From positions 631,517 to 695,516 of the forward strand of contig NW_003156735.1 in NCBI RefSeq assembly GCF_000003605.2: 64,000 bases of DNA, given 5' to 3'. Under the pieces are notes generated by a model. The model did not search any database and was not told where the DNA came from. It saw only the letters and a list, made by a program, of their open reading frames with translations. The DNA is from Saccoglossus kowalevskii (Eukaryota > Hemichordata > Enteropneusta > Harrimaniidae). Positions 13,819 through 26,990 of this stretch are shown here, in pieces (position 1 is the stretch's first letter; each line of letters opens with the position of its first letter). The translations under genes and the position numbers were made by a program.

Positions 13819-16800
13819 AAACAAACTACCCAGTGTTCTTTAAATTCTGCTTATAAATGAAAGTACTATTCTCCTGTTCTCAAAATAAACATGTTATAAA
13901 AGACTATGAGATTTACAGGCGTTTGTTTATTTTGTCTGTGTGTCACGGTATCGACGTATTTTCGTGACAGCATCAGAAGGGGACAATGCCACAATGACTA
14001 AACAATTATAGTTTAGGAAAGGTAGAGATTCGGTTGCCAGGGTAACTGCATTTTGGAATGATTCTTCAGTGATAACTCAAACGATTTTTTAATGACAATT
14101 GTCAAGAGAGGATGTATTTCAAACAAGAAACAACTGATTAGATGTATAGAGAAATCTAGTTCCATATGTTATAAGACATGTATTATATATACATGCTAGG
14201 GTATAGGCTATATACGTACTGTCCATCTTCGGTGGAGAGTCGATCACTATGATTATCTACATAGGCCGCAAGTTAATTATAACACATGTGTACATGGTAT
14301 GTGGACATTCCGAACCACATTTCTAATAGTATAATGTGTATTTTGAAATCCTTTTGATACTTGCATATTGATGAGCGTATGATATGAAAATACTAATTGT
14401 GACAACAACGGACTGTGAGACATGTAATTTGCATATAGCATTATAATTGGTCAAAACAATAAATATTCATATTCGAGCCAAAGAAGGCAAATAATAAATG
14501 TAGTTGGTATTTTAATTATGTCGAGAAAATAATTATAGAATCTGGTAGCAGGATATCTAAATAGTTCCGATTAAAAAGGTTAAGGCCAGGTACTTAACAA
14601 CTCACAAATACAACAGAGAAAGGGATGTGAACGAGAACGAAACATGATCTACATGGTATACAGGCCAAACGATATATTAGATAAACTGTCAAGCATATTA
14701 TCTCATGCATGCATGTCTTGCTTGTCATGTTTTGTCTAATATATCATTTAGCAATAAGGCGTTATATAAATTAGGACCAGTATCTATTAAATGTATTACA
14801 CTACCCAAAACTGTGAGAGAAATCTTCATATAACCGAAGCTTGCAGTTAATGATTGTTTTGTCATCTCCAATTCGGGAGTTTGCTTTTTTTCACTCCAAA
14901 TCGTGTGGTTATTAGAATGTCGCGCGGCAAAAACTACAGTGCGGCGTACAACAATATGTCACATCAATCTCGGAGTGCAAGAACTCTTAAAGGAGATATT
15001 TATCATATATTCAAAGTGTTTATTGACAATCCGCCGACCCCGCCACCGACCTGGTTATGTTTGTTGATGATATTGTTTCGAATGTCGCGATTATCGAGTT
15101 TTCCGAACCTATCCATACTTGGATTTTTAATATTTTGCATATCGTTATCCAAATTCAGCAGCCAGTACGATGTGTTTGCATGGGTCAACCGACGTGCAGA
15201 CGCCATTAGAAGAATTTGCATAAACGGAAGGGTATATTGTAATTTATTCCATTTCACGTGACTGGCTCTCCTCCAATCGATTTGGGAGATCTATATTCAA
15301 TTAATATATGTGTGATCAGGAAGAATCATTTATTGATTATACAAAATTGATATACAAATATTTGATAAAATTATGTAAATTTATACGCGTTATTCTGCTC
15401 TTTTGTTCTGAAATAGCATATTTGGAACGTATATAGTTACATGGTTTCTCCTGACTCCATCATGGCATTTTATGTTTTTGATAAGTTGCGATCACCAGCA
15501 TCAACCAAGATTGTAGTTTATCCTTTATTGCTTCTAAGTTATAGTGTTCATTTTTAAACCAGATAATTAGCGAAACACACGCGGTTATTATATATTGAAT
15601 TTTGAGGCATTCATAGTTGATAAAATTAACTTAGACGAGGCCGCTTGAAATAGTAAAAACGGGCAAGGACGTATGTAAGATGTATTCCTTATGTTATTAT
15701 AGTAGGAAATAATGAACAACAAACATGAGCAAATACATACATGATTCTCCGGTACTATCTGCTTGTGAAAAACATTTTTTTTTTTTTTTTAAAAAAAGAA
15801 AAATATGTTTATTTAAATAAGTACTTATGGTAACATGCATAGCTTTCATTATAGCCTAATTGACTCGGGTTGTAGAAAATAGTTTTAATTAACATAATTG
15901 AAATTGATTCCCAGGAGAGCCATGTGAATTACATTATGCGACTCCAAAGTCCATATTGACCGACCTTAGAAAGAATATTACTTCAAAAGCTATTAACCTC
16001 AAAATGTTTTGAGAGTGTTTCATTTAAATAATGATGGAGCAAACATACTTGAAATCGCAATTACATTTTAGCTACTCCATGGCGAGTAGAAATACAAATG
16101 AATCAGCAACATGAGTTTAAAACAAGAACAGTCTTTCCCTGGAACGTGTTTGTAATTTTCACACAAGATACACATTTCAGACACATGGTAAACATTGAAT
16201 ACATATTATCAACTGATGAACGTAAATGTTATACAGAATCCAGGCATTTTGTACGCCATCACACGTGTCAACGGAAATTTGAAATAGATATTTTCTGTCA
16301 ATGAAATCGGACATCAAATACATATATGCAGTTGTTCTCCTCCTCATACAATACTATTCAAACTGACATATCATGCAGAAATAAATATGCCGACTACATC
16401 TCAATCTGATTTAATATTTATTAATAAAATACTTGAATTGTTTAAAAAACGTATAACATTCGTAACGTATAACATCGCCTTTCACAACTCCGTGCAAGAT
16501 TATTGAGGTAATTTAAAAAATATTCAGAAACCCGAGGAAAAACCAAAATTATAGCATTATGTAGTGCTTCGGTGAATTAATTACATAGTAATCTGAACAG
16601 TTTGTACACTCATTCTTTCGATTCAAGTTAATAACGAAGACAGCAATGTGCTTTTCCGGGTTGATTGTAAAGTGAACAAATTACTGGGTGAATGACGCAG
16701 TACTATCACGAATTATAGAAGATACAATTTCCGGATAATTGTATCACTTATTGCAAATTCGAGCTACCATCATCTTGAGTTGTTTTATACTAGACTGTTA

Positions 16801-19800
16801 GGAGAGTGGATCTAAATTTAACGTACTTGCATGATTCGCATAATATTCCTTTCTAATTCAGGGTGAAAGTAACATCATGGAAAGCCCACAAAGATTTGCC
16901 GTCATGTGTTGCAAAATGTGCAAGCTGTTAAGGCAACTATTAATTTTAATTGCATGTTACTAGGCTTAAGTGCAATTTCATGGTGGTGCAATGGCAATTG
17001 ATATGACAAAATACACGATAAACATAGCGTTTGAAAAGTCATCAACTTTATCACAATTTGTGGGGGTGGGATAGTTGTGATATACACTAGTATAATTATA
17101 ATACTAATACTCAAATGGCCGCCAAGGCCTTATTGAGAGCGCGCCACGAGACTTGTTTTTGCAACTAAAATTGTCCAGTTTCTGTCATCATTGAGCCTCC
17201 GTCTAGCTGACATGTATAAAAACGGACAAGATGGCGACAGGAAATGAGCAAAGTCACGTTTCTCTCGCTTTCATTAAAGAATTAAAGAATATGGTTAACT
17301 GAGTCAGTGGATAAAATGATTTGTCAAGTTTATTGCATTTCAATATTGATATTGAGATTATATAGGAATCAGATATAACACTAAATAATAATTGAAGTTA
17401 TTAAGTGGTTGCCTTGCCTATTGCCATCATGGCAGTGGTACCCATTCATTATGGGCATACACACACAATACTGTCTGATGTGCAATGATTACAGCGTATC
17501 AGAATACAGACACCATGTATAGAAAACAAATTGTTTCATGTCATTTGCATTTAAAACACTACTTCAATTCATTTGCTCATTTCCATGCACAGGTGAGTGA
17601 TCTTCTATTTTTCACATTTGCTTGTATTTTCCACGCGATAACTGTCAGTTATTACACGAATAAATCGAATGACTATCTTTAGCTAAACATGTCAGTCTGT
17701 TTGTGTCAATATTAACAAGTGAGTTGTATTAAAAGTGTGGATACCTAAATAAAAGAATAAAATGAATGCGATGCTCGGGCTTAGCTGAGCTAAAAGAAAA
17801 CCAATAAAACTGCCTGAACAGTTAATGACTTAATGGTCGTACTTTTTTAATTGAGCTATTAATCGGGTTTGTGTTGTGACACTCGTATGGAATTAATTTC
17901 ATGACACGGATTGTTGATTACGAGATAAAAAAAACATAAATTACACAGCGGAATCATGCTGGGTGTACACTGTTACGTAACGAATGCTAACGTATATAAT
18001 GAGACACTCAAAATCTCTAATATATGCACGTTTTAAATGTCCTTCTTTACTGATTTTATTTACTGACTTACATATATAAATACGCATTGTGACAAGTTGT
18101 AGTATAGCAGTATACAGAGCAGTTATCCTTGTATATACCCAATGCGAGTCTGCCTTTAAACGATGATCATCGGATCAGCGACGCGCAAACTATATTTACA
18201 TCGATTAACGTAAGACAGAGGAAATATTATATGCTACTATGTTAGGAGCATGTATATCGAATTTAAAAATTGTCGCTATACCAACACTCGCAGTTGGAAT
18301 ACACTGTGAAACAAGCGATTTATTTAAAGTGCGATTCTTTCAAGTAGACAGTTAAACAACTAACACTTAACATTCGTCGTGAAACTTAGTGTATCTCGTG
18401 TCTCATCCATAAATAGCCAAGTTTATGTTTTATCACGGACAGCATACTGATATCAGATTGCATGACCGAAGACAAACGGGCGCTATGCCTATTACATGTA
18501 TGTGTAAATCACAATGAAACACAGTGTTTGGTTGAGTAATCCACACCGTGGCAAATCCTGTTAACTGATAACCACGTAATGAGAATACTATTAATTGAGA
18601 GTTTTATGAGTCCCGTTACTTTACAGCTAAAGAGAAAAGAAGATCGTAAAATAAAAGAAGCGGAAATTACATCGCACCTGTAGAACACCATACGAAAATA
18701 GTGTGTTAAAGTAATTCCAATCACCATATATTCAGAATACCCATATTGAACCCACGATCTTTGCGAATCTTATCTAAAGTTTAAATATTATCTTTGTATG
18801 ATTGAGCAATTAGAAAATACTCGAATATGAAATGCAATAACATGCACAACATAACATGCCTTCGAGATATGCTTCTACTGGTTTATCCAAGCCTTTGAGA
18901 GTTCCGCGATTTTTATGAGTATCGAATGTATATGGAGGTTATAACATGCTCGTATAATTGCATTGGATAGCATGAAATAATTTGATCATGCATGTGGTGT
19001 ACGAATGTATTTAGGGGAGGATCCGTCGGTGTTGTTGTTATCTTACCGCTGCAATGCAAAATTGTCCATGTTATAATAATCACATTGCATGACTTCCCGA
19101 GAATAAGCTGGGGACACTCGCAATCAATGTACTTTTATTACACACTTTAATGATCGAGGCTGATAAAAGTGACAAAGGAGGCCCTGGATTGTACCAGCGT
19201 TCTGCAAAACAACCATGACTTCGGGGTTGACTATTCCAATTAGAATGACTTCACAAAATGTTGAATTACGATGCAATTAATGCCTAAACTTCCCTAATTT
19301 CCCTATGGCACAACTCGCCTAGACACGCTCGAGTGACTTGGATGATTAAAAGAGTTTTTCGAAGGCGCAGATCGTGTTGTTTATGTAACTATAATATAAC
19401 ACATAACGCAAACTATTTTACATGTTGAAATCACACTGAACAATGTCATATGGAATATGTAACGCTACCTCCTGATAGTCACGTTGTCTACCTGCCAACG
19501 ATCAACATTGGTGATTATAACACAAGCTTTGCAAAATTAGTACGGGTATAAGTGGCTGTTGCACATCGGTGATTATCTACTACATATGCCGATTTAGTTT
19601 TACGTTTTGAAACGCATATTCTTGTTTCATTGGCAATTATATTGGTCTTAACGAACTGGTTATTGTAATCGAACATGTGCATGCGTGTATTTTTCGCCAT
19701 CGTATGCATCCTTTGTTAGGTTTCACTTTATAAATCATTGCTTTCTTATTAATATGATTCAACACGTTCACATATTTTATTTTTTATTTAGTCACAAATG

Positions 19801-20052
19801 TAGATTATGAACGCTTACAGGCGTATTTCAATACGATATTTCTCCCCGAGTATATAACAACAAGTTTCTAAACAAAACAAAAACACTGTCAGAAAGGAAA
19901 GTTGATATATATTACAATATTACAATTTTCAGTTCGTTTTTCAAGGTGGTCCGTTTAGGTTAATTTAAAACACAGAACATTTACACTGCTAGATTCTTCA
20001 CTGATTTGAAAATGTGTTTGTTTGTTCTTTTTTATTCGTATATAGTGTTTAG
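13819..20052. other. No supported gene; one pair of overlapping antisense ORFs
   Basis: Mostly featureless. At 14854-15261 the plus strand is open for 135 codons, and the minus strand is open over 15003-15257 (84 codons). The minus product is hydrophilic and ends in a glycine-rich stretch (GGGVGGL). The plus product is hydrophobic. Neither matches a domain I know, and no good splice acceptor frames either. A T16A7 run is at 15775-15797. A CAG-GTGAGT donor-like site at 17591-17598 follows a short plus-strand frame, but no product is recognisable. Confidence 0.4.
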
Positions 20053-20980
20053 NNNNNNNNNNNNNNNNNNNNNNNNNNNNNNNNNNNNNNNNNNNNNNNN
20101 NNNNNNNNNNNNNNNNNNNNNNNNNNNNNNNNNNNNNNNNNNNNNNNNNNNNNNNNNNNNNNNNNNNNNNNNNNNNNNNNNNNNNNNNNNNNNNNNNNNN
20201 NNNNNNNNNNNNNNNNNNNNNNNNNNNNNNNNNNNNNNNNNNNNNNNNNNNNNNNNNNNNNNNNNNNNNNNNNNNNNNNNNNNNNNNNNNNNNNNNNNNN
20301 NNNNNNNNNNNNNNNNNNNNNNNNNNNNNNNNNNNNNNNNNNNNNNNNNNNNNNNNNNNNNNNNNNNNNNNNNNNNNNNNNNNNNNNNNNNNNNNNNNNN
20401 NNNNNNNNNNNNNNNNNNNNNNNNNNNNNNNNNNNNNNNNNNNNNNNNNNNNNNNNNNNNNNNNNNNNNNNNNNNNNNNNNNNNNNNNNNNNNNNNNNNN
20501 NNNNNNNNNNNNNNNNNNNNNNNNNNNNNNNNNNNNNNNNNNNNNNNNNNNNNNNNNNNNNNNNNNNNNNNNNNNNNNNNNNNNNNNNNNNNNNNNNNNN
20601 NNNNNNNNNNNNNNNNNNNNNNNNNNNNNNNNNNNNNNNNNNNNNNNNNNNNNNNNNNNNNNNNNNNNNNNNNNNNNNNNNNNNNNNNNNNNNNNNNNNN
20701 NNNNNNNNNNNNNNNNNNNNNNNNNNNNNNNNNNNNNNNNNNNNNNNNNNNNNNNNNNNNNNNNNNNNNNNNNNNNNNNNNNNNNNNNNNNNNNNNNNNN
20801 NNNNNNNNNNNNNNNNNNNNNNNNNNNNNNNNNNNNNNNNNNNNNNNNNNNNNNNNNNNNNNNNNNNNNNNNNNNNNNNNNNNNNNNNNNNNNNNNNNNN
20901 NNNNNNNNNNNNNNNNNNNNNNNNNNNNNNNNNNNNNNNNNNNNNNNNNNNNNNNNNNNNNNNNNNNNNNNNNNNNNNNN
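20053..20980. other. Assembly gap (run of N)
   Basis: 928 undetermined bases. The translated ORF spanning it is an artefact of N being read as open. The 40 bases before it and the bases after it show no feature. The true size of the gap cannot be inferred from the sequence. Confidence 1.
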
Positions 20981-22383
20981 CTACCCTTTTTAGAGTACCT
21001 TGGCCACGAACAATTTATTTTCCTCTCACTGTGCTAATACTCGAAGTCTCGAGTGAATAGCTTTTGGTTTTAGTTAGACAGATGTTTGTCTAATAACACA
21101 AGAGTCATAAGCTATATAGGCAGTGGAATGTGTTCTCTAATCATTACAAAGTTGTGTTTTTTTCCACGGCAAATGTAATCTCGTGGCTATATAAAGATGG
21201 GGAAACGCTAATAAAAATATACGTCTTATCGTCTATCATGAAACGCACAAATAACTTTTGTTTGCTCATTGTTTGTTTTATATATATCGAAATCGGTTGC
21301 CAATTGGTACAATTGCGCTCCATAAAACATACATTTACCAACTGTTTCTTCACAATATTATCTACGTGGTTACAATTCTCTGATAATTACACGTGAATGT
21401 GTGCACGAAGTCTGGGCTGTGGACAGTAAATATAACCAATGGCATTGCCATGTATTGTTTGGTTTCATTTTGTACGCTAAAATGATGGTAATAAAAAACA
21501 TCTCTCAATTTCTTTTATGTATGCATAAAACCATAGACTACAGAATGTTTCCTAGTCTATGATAAAATAGTAGAATTTATTTAGTTATTGAGTTTTAAAG
21601 AACTTCAAATATGAAATTTTGTATGCAAAACTGCCTTGCCCTACTGATGATGATTCGCGCGTATAGAACCGTTTGAAGTACGCATATATTATTGCCATCA
21701 CGCGTATTCGAGAAGGCTAGGCTGATTGAACGAGATGAAAAGGAATAAATTACAATAACCCAAGGTTCATGCAAATTTACTATAATTACGTCAGTGATAC
21801 GAACTAAGCAAAGATAAATGCACAAACAAGCGGGGATGATATTAACATTTTAAGCACGGGTAAGTTGATTATTACGAATCAGAAATGTGTGCATAAAACC
21901 CTAAAATATCAACACCGATTGTTCACTATTATGGCGCGAGCAACTCACTGAATCTTGTACGTGCTACTATGTTTCGAACGTCGATAACATGGCAACACGC
22001 ATGAGGCAAGCAATTGTAAGTTAACAACAACAACTTGGAAATCGCCAGAAATTTTCAGAACACTTTTCGGTTCCTCGACGACAAATTTCAAAATAAAAGT
22101 ACGATGTAGACAACGAAATGACTGGGACATGTCTAACATTCTTTTTTTACTTTGAAACATTGCAAATATGATAGATATATTTATATACTCGTCACCGCTC
22201 GTGCTTGGCACAAAAGCACTCATTAATACTCATTTGTGCTTCGATGAATAATTAGTGGTCCGCTAAATGATTAATTGTCGTAATCGTAGAGACACTGAAT
22301 TTCAGTTTTCTCATTTTGGTGATAATTACAAGTACATGTGCAAACCAGTTTCCCGAAATTATTCTGAGTGTTTCGATTAAACA
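20981..22383. other. No firmly supported gene; one minus ORF ending at a donor-like site
   Basis: A 92-codon ATG-initiated minus frame (22223 down to 21945) ends within one base of GTGAGTTG, a good splice-donor sequence. The product contains no domain I recognise and there is no signal peptide. It could be an exon of the minus-strand gene inferred from 25.6 and 4.4 kb, but the ORF opens with a methionine and lacks an obvious acceptor. It is therefore recorded here and not called as a gene. Confidence 0.3.
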
Positions 22384-22455
22384 GTCGGGAATTCAAGCCA
22401 CAACCTTCCCGACGCGAGGCGAATATGCCAACCTCTGTGTCATCGAACCATATTA
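22384..22455 (-). mobile_element. tRNA-derived SINE head, minus strand
   Basis: Read on the minus strand, CACAGAGGTTGGCATATTCG carries a degenerate A box. It is followed by CCTCGCGTCGGGAAGG in the anticodon region and GGCTTGAATTCCCGAC as an eroded B box (expected GGTTCRANTCC). Order and spacing match the widespread invertebrate tRNA-derived SINEs whose heads contain GCCTCGCGATCGGGAGG. The downstream sequence at 22320-22370 may be the SINE body but was not recognised. No transcriptional competence is implied. Confidence 0.55.
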
Positions 22456-23504
22456 AGTATGCTTATTTTTTGTCAACAGAGAATTTACAGATATGTCTGT
22501 TTATATTTTGTTCATGAGATTTTACAACTGTAAATCGAAATATAGCTAAATTCAGTGGTTCATGGAACGTGTTTGACGAATGACGTAATTTTAATACGAC
22601 CTATTTGAAAATCTTAACAAAATATATGCGTATTCGGGAACCTCGCGTTTAGATAAAAAAAAGAAAATCGATTGAATTCATATTTGTTTCGTTGTTTAAA
22701 CCACACATCACATGAAATGAATTGTTGTTGTTTTTTCGCTTTTTGAATGTCACAAAAGTTTCACATAATAAATAATTTCGTTTGTTCTGCTGAATCAAAC
22801 AAAATATCATTATTTCACGGTTATACCACTGTTGTTTCTAAGTATGTGTTAAACAGGGGTCACAAAATAAAAAATGATTTACGATACAGTAACAGCACGG
22901 GTATTGATTGTTTGGTTAATAATTGGAAAAAGGAATGCGAAACGCACGTATTTATTATACTATATTAACATAAAGGTCAACTTCCACGACGACATATAGG
23001 TGTTTGTTCATAAAGTGACTGTTAAAAATAATAAATGGTCTACTCAATATGTGAAATTAACACTTACACAAATTGTATATATGTTTAACTAGCTGAAAAC
23101 AACCTCACAACTAAGTAACTCATGATTGGACATGTTCTACGCAGTCAAGTAATTGCGGTAATTGGCAAAATTTAATTAATATCCATATTTTAAAGATGGA
23201 TTAGTAAAATTAGCTTCCGGGTTTAAAATAATTACAAACGAAGTACGGATAAAATTAGATGCGGATAATCATTATAGCGTTCAAGGACACACAGTACGTG
23301 TCTGTGTCACAGTGTGTAAGACGTTACACTAACTATATGCACTTGGCGTCATTCAATTACATCCCAAGACACTGTTATTCATCGTTAATACCATGTGGCG
23401 TTACGTCTTGTTCGATCGTGATACAAATTTAGCTAATTACTCAAAGCAGGACGATGACAACACACGTTAAAAACGCAAAGGCTCATGGGTAGACGCTTGT
23501 TTGT
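22456..23504. other. Nothing recognisable
   Basis: AT-rich spacer. A local near-palindrome of ACACAGTACGTGTCTGTGTC type lies near 23290. No coding or RNA gene is seen. Confidence 0.5.
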
Positions 23505-23545
23505 AAACAATGACACGATATGGCCATCTGACGCATGCGCAGGTA
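23505..23545. promoter_or_regulatory. NRF1-like and YY1-like site pair
   Basis: ACGCATGCGCA at 23531-23541 is one base from the palindromic NRF1 site GCGCATGCGC. Next to it, read on the minus strand, is CAGATGGCCAT, similar to a YY1 site. Such pairs occur in TATA-less animal promoters. No exon was found close by, so promoter function is only an inference. Confidence 0.25.
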
Positions 23546-24097
23546 CGACCCTCCCGCTTTGAGGATTAAAACTGCTTATGGACTCAGAAAATGTTAGCAT
23601 ACACCTCGATGTGTAGCGGAAGGAAATATATCAAATGTATTGACCGCAACATACACGCTACCACTGTTGTGAGAATTGGAAATGAATGCATTGGAGTTGA
23701 ATTGCTATTGGCTTGAATATGTATTTGTTATTGAAAAGACAGTCATAATAGTATTTTGAACAATACATTCCTCATTACGTTAAAAGCATGTAGTGGTTTA
23801 TTTGTATATACTCGTATTTACCGTCTCAATCATAGGGGAAATTATGTTATTATGTCGGAGACGCACACACAGTACAGAGTTCACGAAATGTCATTGTCGG
23901 TTATTTGTTTTTTTCCTTGAAATTCTAAAAATGTTATATCAGGGATTGAACTTCGCGATACTGTAGCAGTATATCGATGTTGGAATCAGTATGGTAGTTG
24001 CACTCATGTTCGACCTTTGACCGTGCATTCACCGCACATCATTTCCAATCATCGATCACCGACGATAAACCCATCATTTAAAAACGGTGTACACATG

Positions 24098-24145
24098 TAT
24101 ATATAGCCGGTAGCCAGCTGCAAACTTACAGAAAGGTCGGTGAGT
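24098..24145 (+). promoter_or_regulatory. Candidate TATA promoter with short first exon and donor
   Basis: TATATATAG at 24098-24106 is followed about 30 bp later by CAAACTTACAGAAAGGTCG and then GTGAGTAC at 24140. This is the spacing expected for a TATA box, a start site near 24125-24130 and a very short non-coding first exon ending at a splice donor. No downstream plus-strand coding exon was identified, so the gene it might serve is unknown. Confidence 0.25.
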
Positions 24146-24825
24146 ACAATAAAAGAATTTCATCGGTTTTTCTCGTAAATGAAACGATTTTGACATATGA
24201 TCCCGCACTAAACAAAATTACATTCCCTCAAGAAATGTATCTCGTTAAGTAAAGGAGGGAAATGGACACACTCGTTTTTGGTTTCAGTAATGGGCTAATC
24301 ATCGTGATAACAGAAAAAAAGACAATGAAAACGTATCAGGGCTAATGACGACTTCGCTCGCAAAAATTATATCATGAATCTGCCTTATTTGCTTTCTGAG
24401 AAATAATTGCAATTAAATCCTCGCGGCCGTTCATATTAAAGTTGGTTTACTGGTGCCTGTATAAATGACATTATTTGTCGCTCAATGCCTGGGGAAATTA
24501 TATGGTTTATTCCATTCTTCACGAAGCTTTGGTGATATCATATATTTTTGTCGTCCAGTCAAAAAAAAAAGCTTATATTTCGAATATTGTCTAGAGACTT
24601 GCGATCGTATATGCTGTCAAAGCCTGGTCTTACGTGGGACGTTTTACTCCCAACAGGATTCTGTTTAAAAATAGTAAGTTTAATAAATGTCTTGAACAAT
24701 CGGTCTCAGAGTGATTCACCACAGCAGTATTTAATGTCAAGAAACACCCCAATTTAGTTGTATTCGTAGTTTTGAATCAACTAATATTGTTTCGACGTGG
24801 CAAAGAGGAGTTTTAAATATTTTGT

Positions 24826-24962
24826 CTATTGGCTTCTAAACTTGCACACGTTAACAGCCGTGCCTAAAACACGGTAGTGCACGGTGGCGTTTGTGAACGC
24901 TAACAACGGTTGTCGCTGACGAGCATCTCTGCAAAAATTCTGAGACTCCAGTGTACAAATAT
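24826..24962 (-). CDS. Candidate alternative second exon, small secreted protein (tentative)
   Basis: After an acceptor-like CATAACAG (24963-24970), the minus frame that completes a phase-1 codon runs 45 codons to a TAG at 24826. It has three cysteines and one N-glycosylation sequon (NAT) in FTNATVHYRVLGTAVNVC. The frame agrees with the phase of the signal-peptide exon at 25573-25630, about 600 bases upstream on the same strand. That join would encode a secreted protein of about 65 residues. Against it: the polypyrimidine tract is weak, no polyadenylation signal is obvious after the stop, and the competing partner exon at 4321-4450 has better splice sites. The strand pattern before the cysteine loosely recalls a sushi or Ig B strand, which is not enough for a domain call. 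Confidence 0.22.
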
Positions 24963-25572
24963 CTGTTATGACAACACATGGTTTATATATTCTTACATGG
25001 CGTGATTCATACATGTACATGTTTGTACACTGTCCTTGGGGATGATGGACAAGGCGTAAAACGATGAAATCGTTTGAGTTAGTTTGACTCGATTAATATC
25101 TCAATTGTATCATACTAGCTGGTTGCCACACGGGATGCTACGTAGCCAATGGCTCAACAGTATGGCGGCATATTCACTTTGAGCGGCAAAGTCAGTAGTG
25201 TTTATCTCAGTCCACGGTTTTATCACAAACATCTGAACGTAGTGAATGGAAAAATCAATTTTTAACTCGGCTATTTTAATCTGTAGCACATGTTTTCGTT
25301 TAAACGTTTATTCTCGACTGATGCTTTAGCTAGACTAGATAAGACGTTACTACACTGTACCCAATTTCTTCTCTGAGCGCATTTTGTTATAATTATTTTC
25401 TTGATTTTAATCAAACACTGTAACACACGTTTAATTAAAATAGGATTTCCATCGCTGTAATGGAAATATTAGTTGCGTCTGAGCGAAACTCTTCTGGACT
25501 GGATATAATTCAGAAGCTCGGGCAGAAAAAGGTGATCCCTTTTCAACGAGACAGAAAATTAACTTTACTCAC

Positions 25573-25630
25573 GTATTGCACAGCAACCTAAAATGACTAC
25601 TAACACCAATGGCAGCTTGGACGACGCCAT
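25573..25630 (-). CDS. First coding exon: signal peptide of a secreted or membrane protein
   Basis: Minus-strand ATG at 25630 lies in the context GAAAATGGCG (A at -3, G at +4). It starts 19 codons, MASSKLPLVLVVILGCCAI, which is a textbook signal peptide: short polar start, hydrophobic core, small residues near the likely cleavage site. One more base leads into the donor GTGAGTAAAG (25572 downwards), so the intron is phase 1, the usual class after signal-peptide exons of extracellular proteins. Upstream bases to about 25900 are richer in G+C than the surroundings and fit a 5' UTR. Downstream, on the same strand, two candidate exons accept phase 1: 24826-24962, and the stronger six-cysteine exon at 4321-4450. 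The protein's function cannot be told from this exon alone. Confidence 0.5.
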
Positions 25631-26990
25631 TTTCAAACTTCCTGAGACACCTGTCAGTGTTGTAGAACGTACTGTCCCGTACTGACCCCGACCACATCAG
25701 GTGGAACCGATCCTACGTTCCCACGATGCATTGCAATGGTTAACACACTTCCGACTAATCCCCTTGTTGGCGTCAGCAATTCGTGCGCATCTATCAGTTT
25801 GACCTCCGATGTGACGATGTTGTCAATGTCCCTCGTCGTGCTGTTGCTTGCTAAGTAACAGTTACTGATCAAATCGTGATGCCCGCTGAGATTTCAGACA
25901 ACCTAAAAGATTAAGCGATAATACACACTTATTAAACTGTGTGCGCCATTCCACAAACTAGACTATCGCTGTTGGGCGTCGTCCATCTAAGTAATGGCGG
26001 ATTTATTTTGCCGCGGAAAGATGTATCAAGTATTATAGCAATCAATCTGCAAGTTAGGCAACGTCTAATTATAGACAACGAATGCGTCGGTCAATGACAT
26101 TTAGACCCGATTAAAATATTACGTAGATTCGTCTGTAACCACCACTACCGGTAGCACCATGACGTCAGTTGCACCTTTGTTCATAATATCATCATTTCGT
26201 TGTTAATGCGATGTGAAGAACCGACTCCGATATCATTACCTAGTTAAGTTGATTAGCAAGCAGCATTAGATTCGTAAACAAGCACACCATCTGCATTATT
26301 GAGTCAGATGGTGACCCTGTCCGACAATTTGTTGCAAATTTGTTTAACCCCTTTGAGGTTGTGTTTGTTAAACGAATTGTAAACAAAACAAAAAGCGTTG
26401 GCTACGACTCTGTCTATGATGACTTAAGTGTGAACTTTGATCCTCGGATAAACGTAGAACATTGAACAGTGGGAAATACTTAATAATTCACTTATAATGT
26501 GGCGATTTTTTGTTAGTTTCAAATACAAATGTTGTCGTACTCTTACCTAATTAATAATAAAACCATAACATTTTGCAGCCCTGTGATTGGTTGCACAAGA
26601 TTAGTTTGACCGTCTTCACAAGCAGCGTCTATTCGAAAATATACGTGTGTATGTGTGGCGCGGGGGTGAAATATTTCGACTGAAAGAACGCAATGAGCTT
26701 GCTTGAAATTTAATATAATACAGACATTCTTTTCTTCCTGTCTTAACCTCCGACCTCTGTTAGAAATTGGTCATTTTTATTTTCATCTAGTCGCTGGGGG
26801 CGCGTGTGTTCGTGTTGCAACGATCATTAAATATGCATTTTGAAACCCTCTATGCAACATTCTGAACGTTTAAAGATTTAACTAACATTTTTAAAATAGT
26901 AGAGAGTTTACACTCAAACTATTATTGAAGATAGAAGGGTAGGATACTACTACACAATTTGAAGAATAAACATACAATTAAATTAACGGA
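25631..26990. other. Possible 5' UTR and upstream region of the minus-strand gene
   Basis: 25631 to about 25900 has raised G+C and an ATG-initiated 72-codon minus frame (25872-25654). That frame is out of register with the signal peptide and would act as an upstream ORF if transcribed. Beyond 25900 there is CpG-containing sequence without a TATA box at a suitable distance on the minus strand. No other element is recognised. Confidence 0.3.

Noticed and set aside
20006-21037. 343-codon ORF across the gap
   Set aside because: It consists of about 310 undetermined residues; only some 30 real codons flank the run of N.
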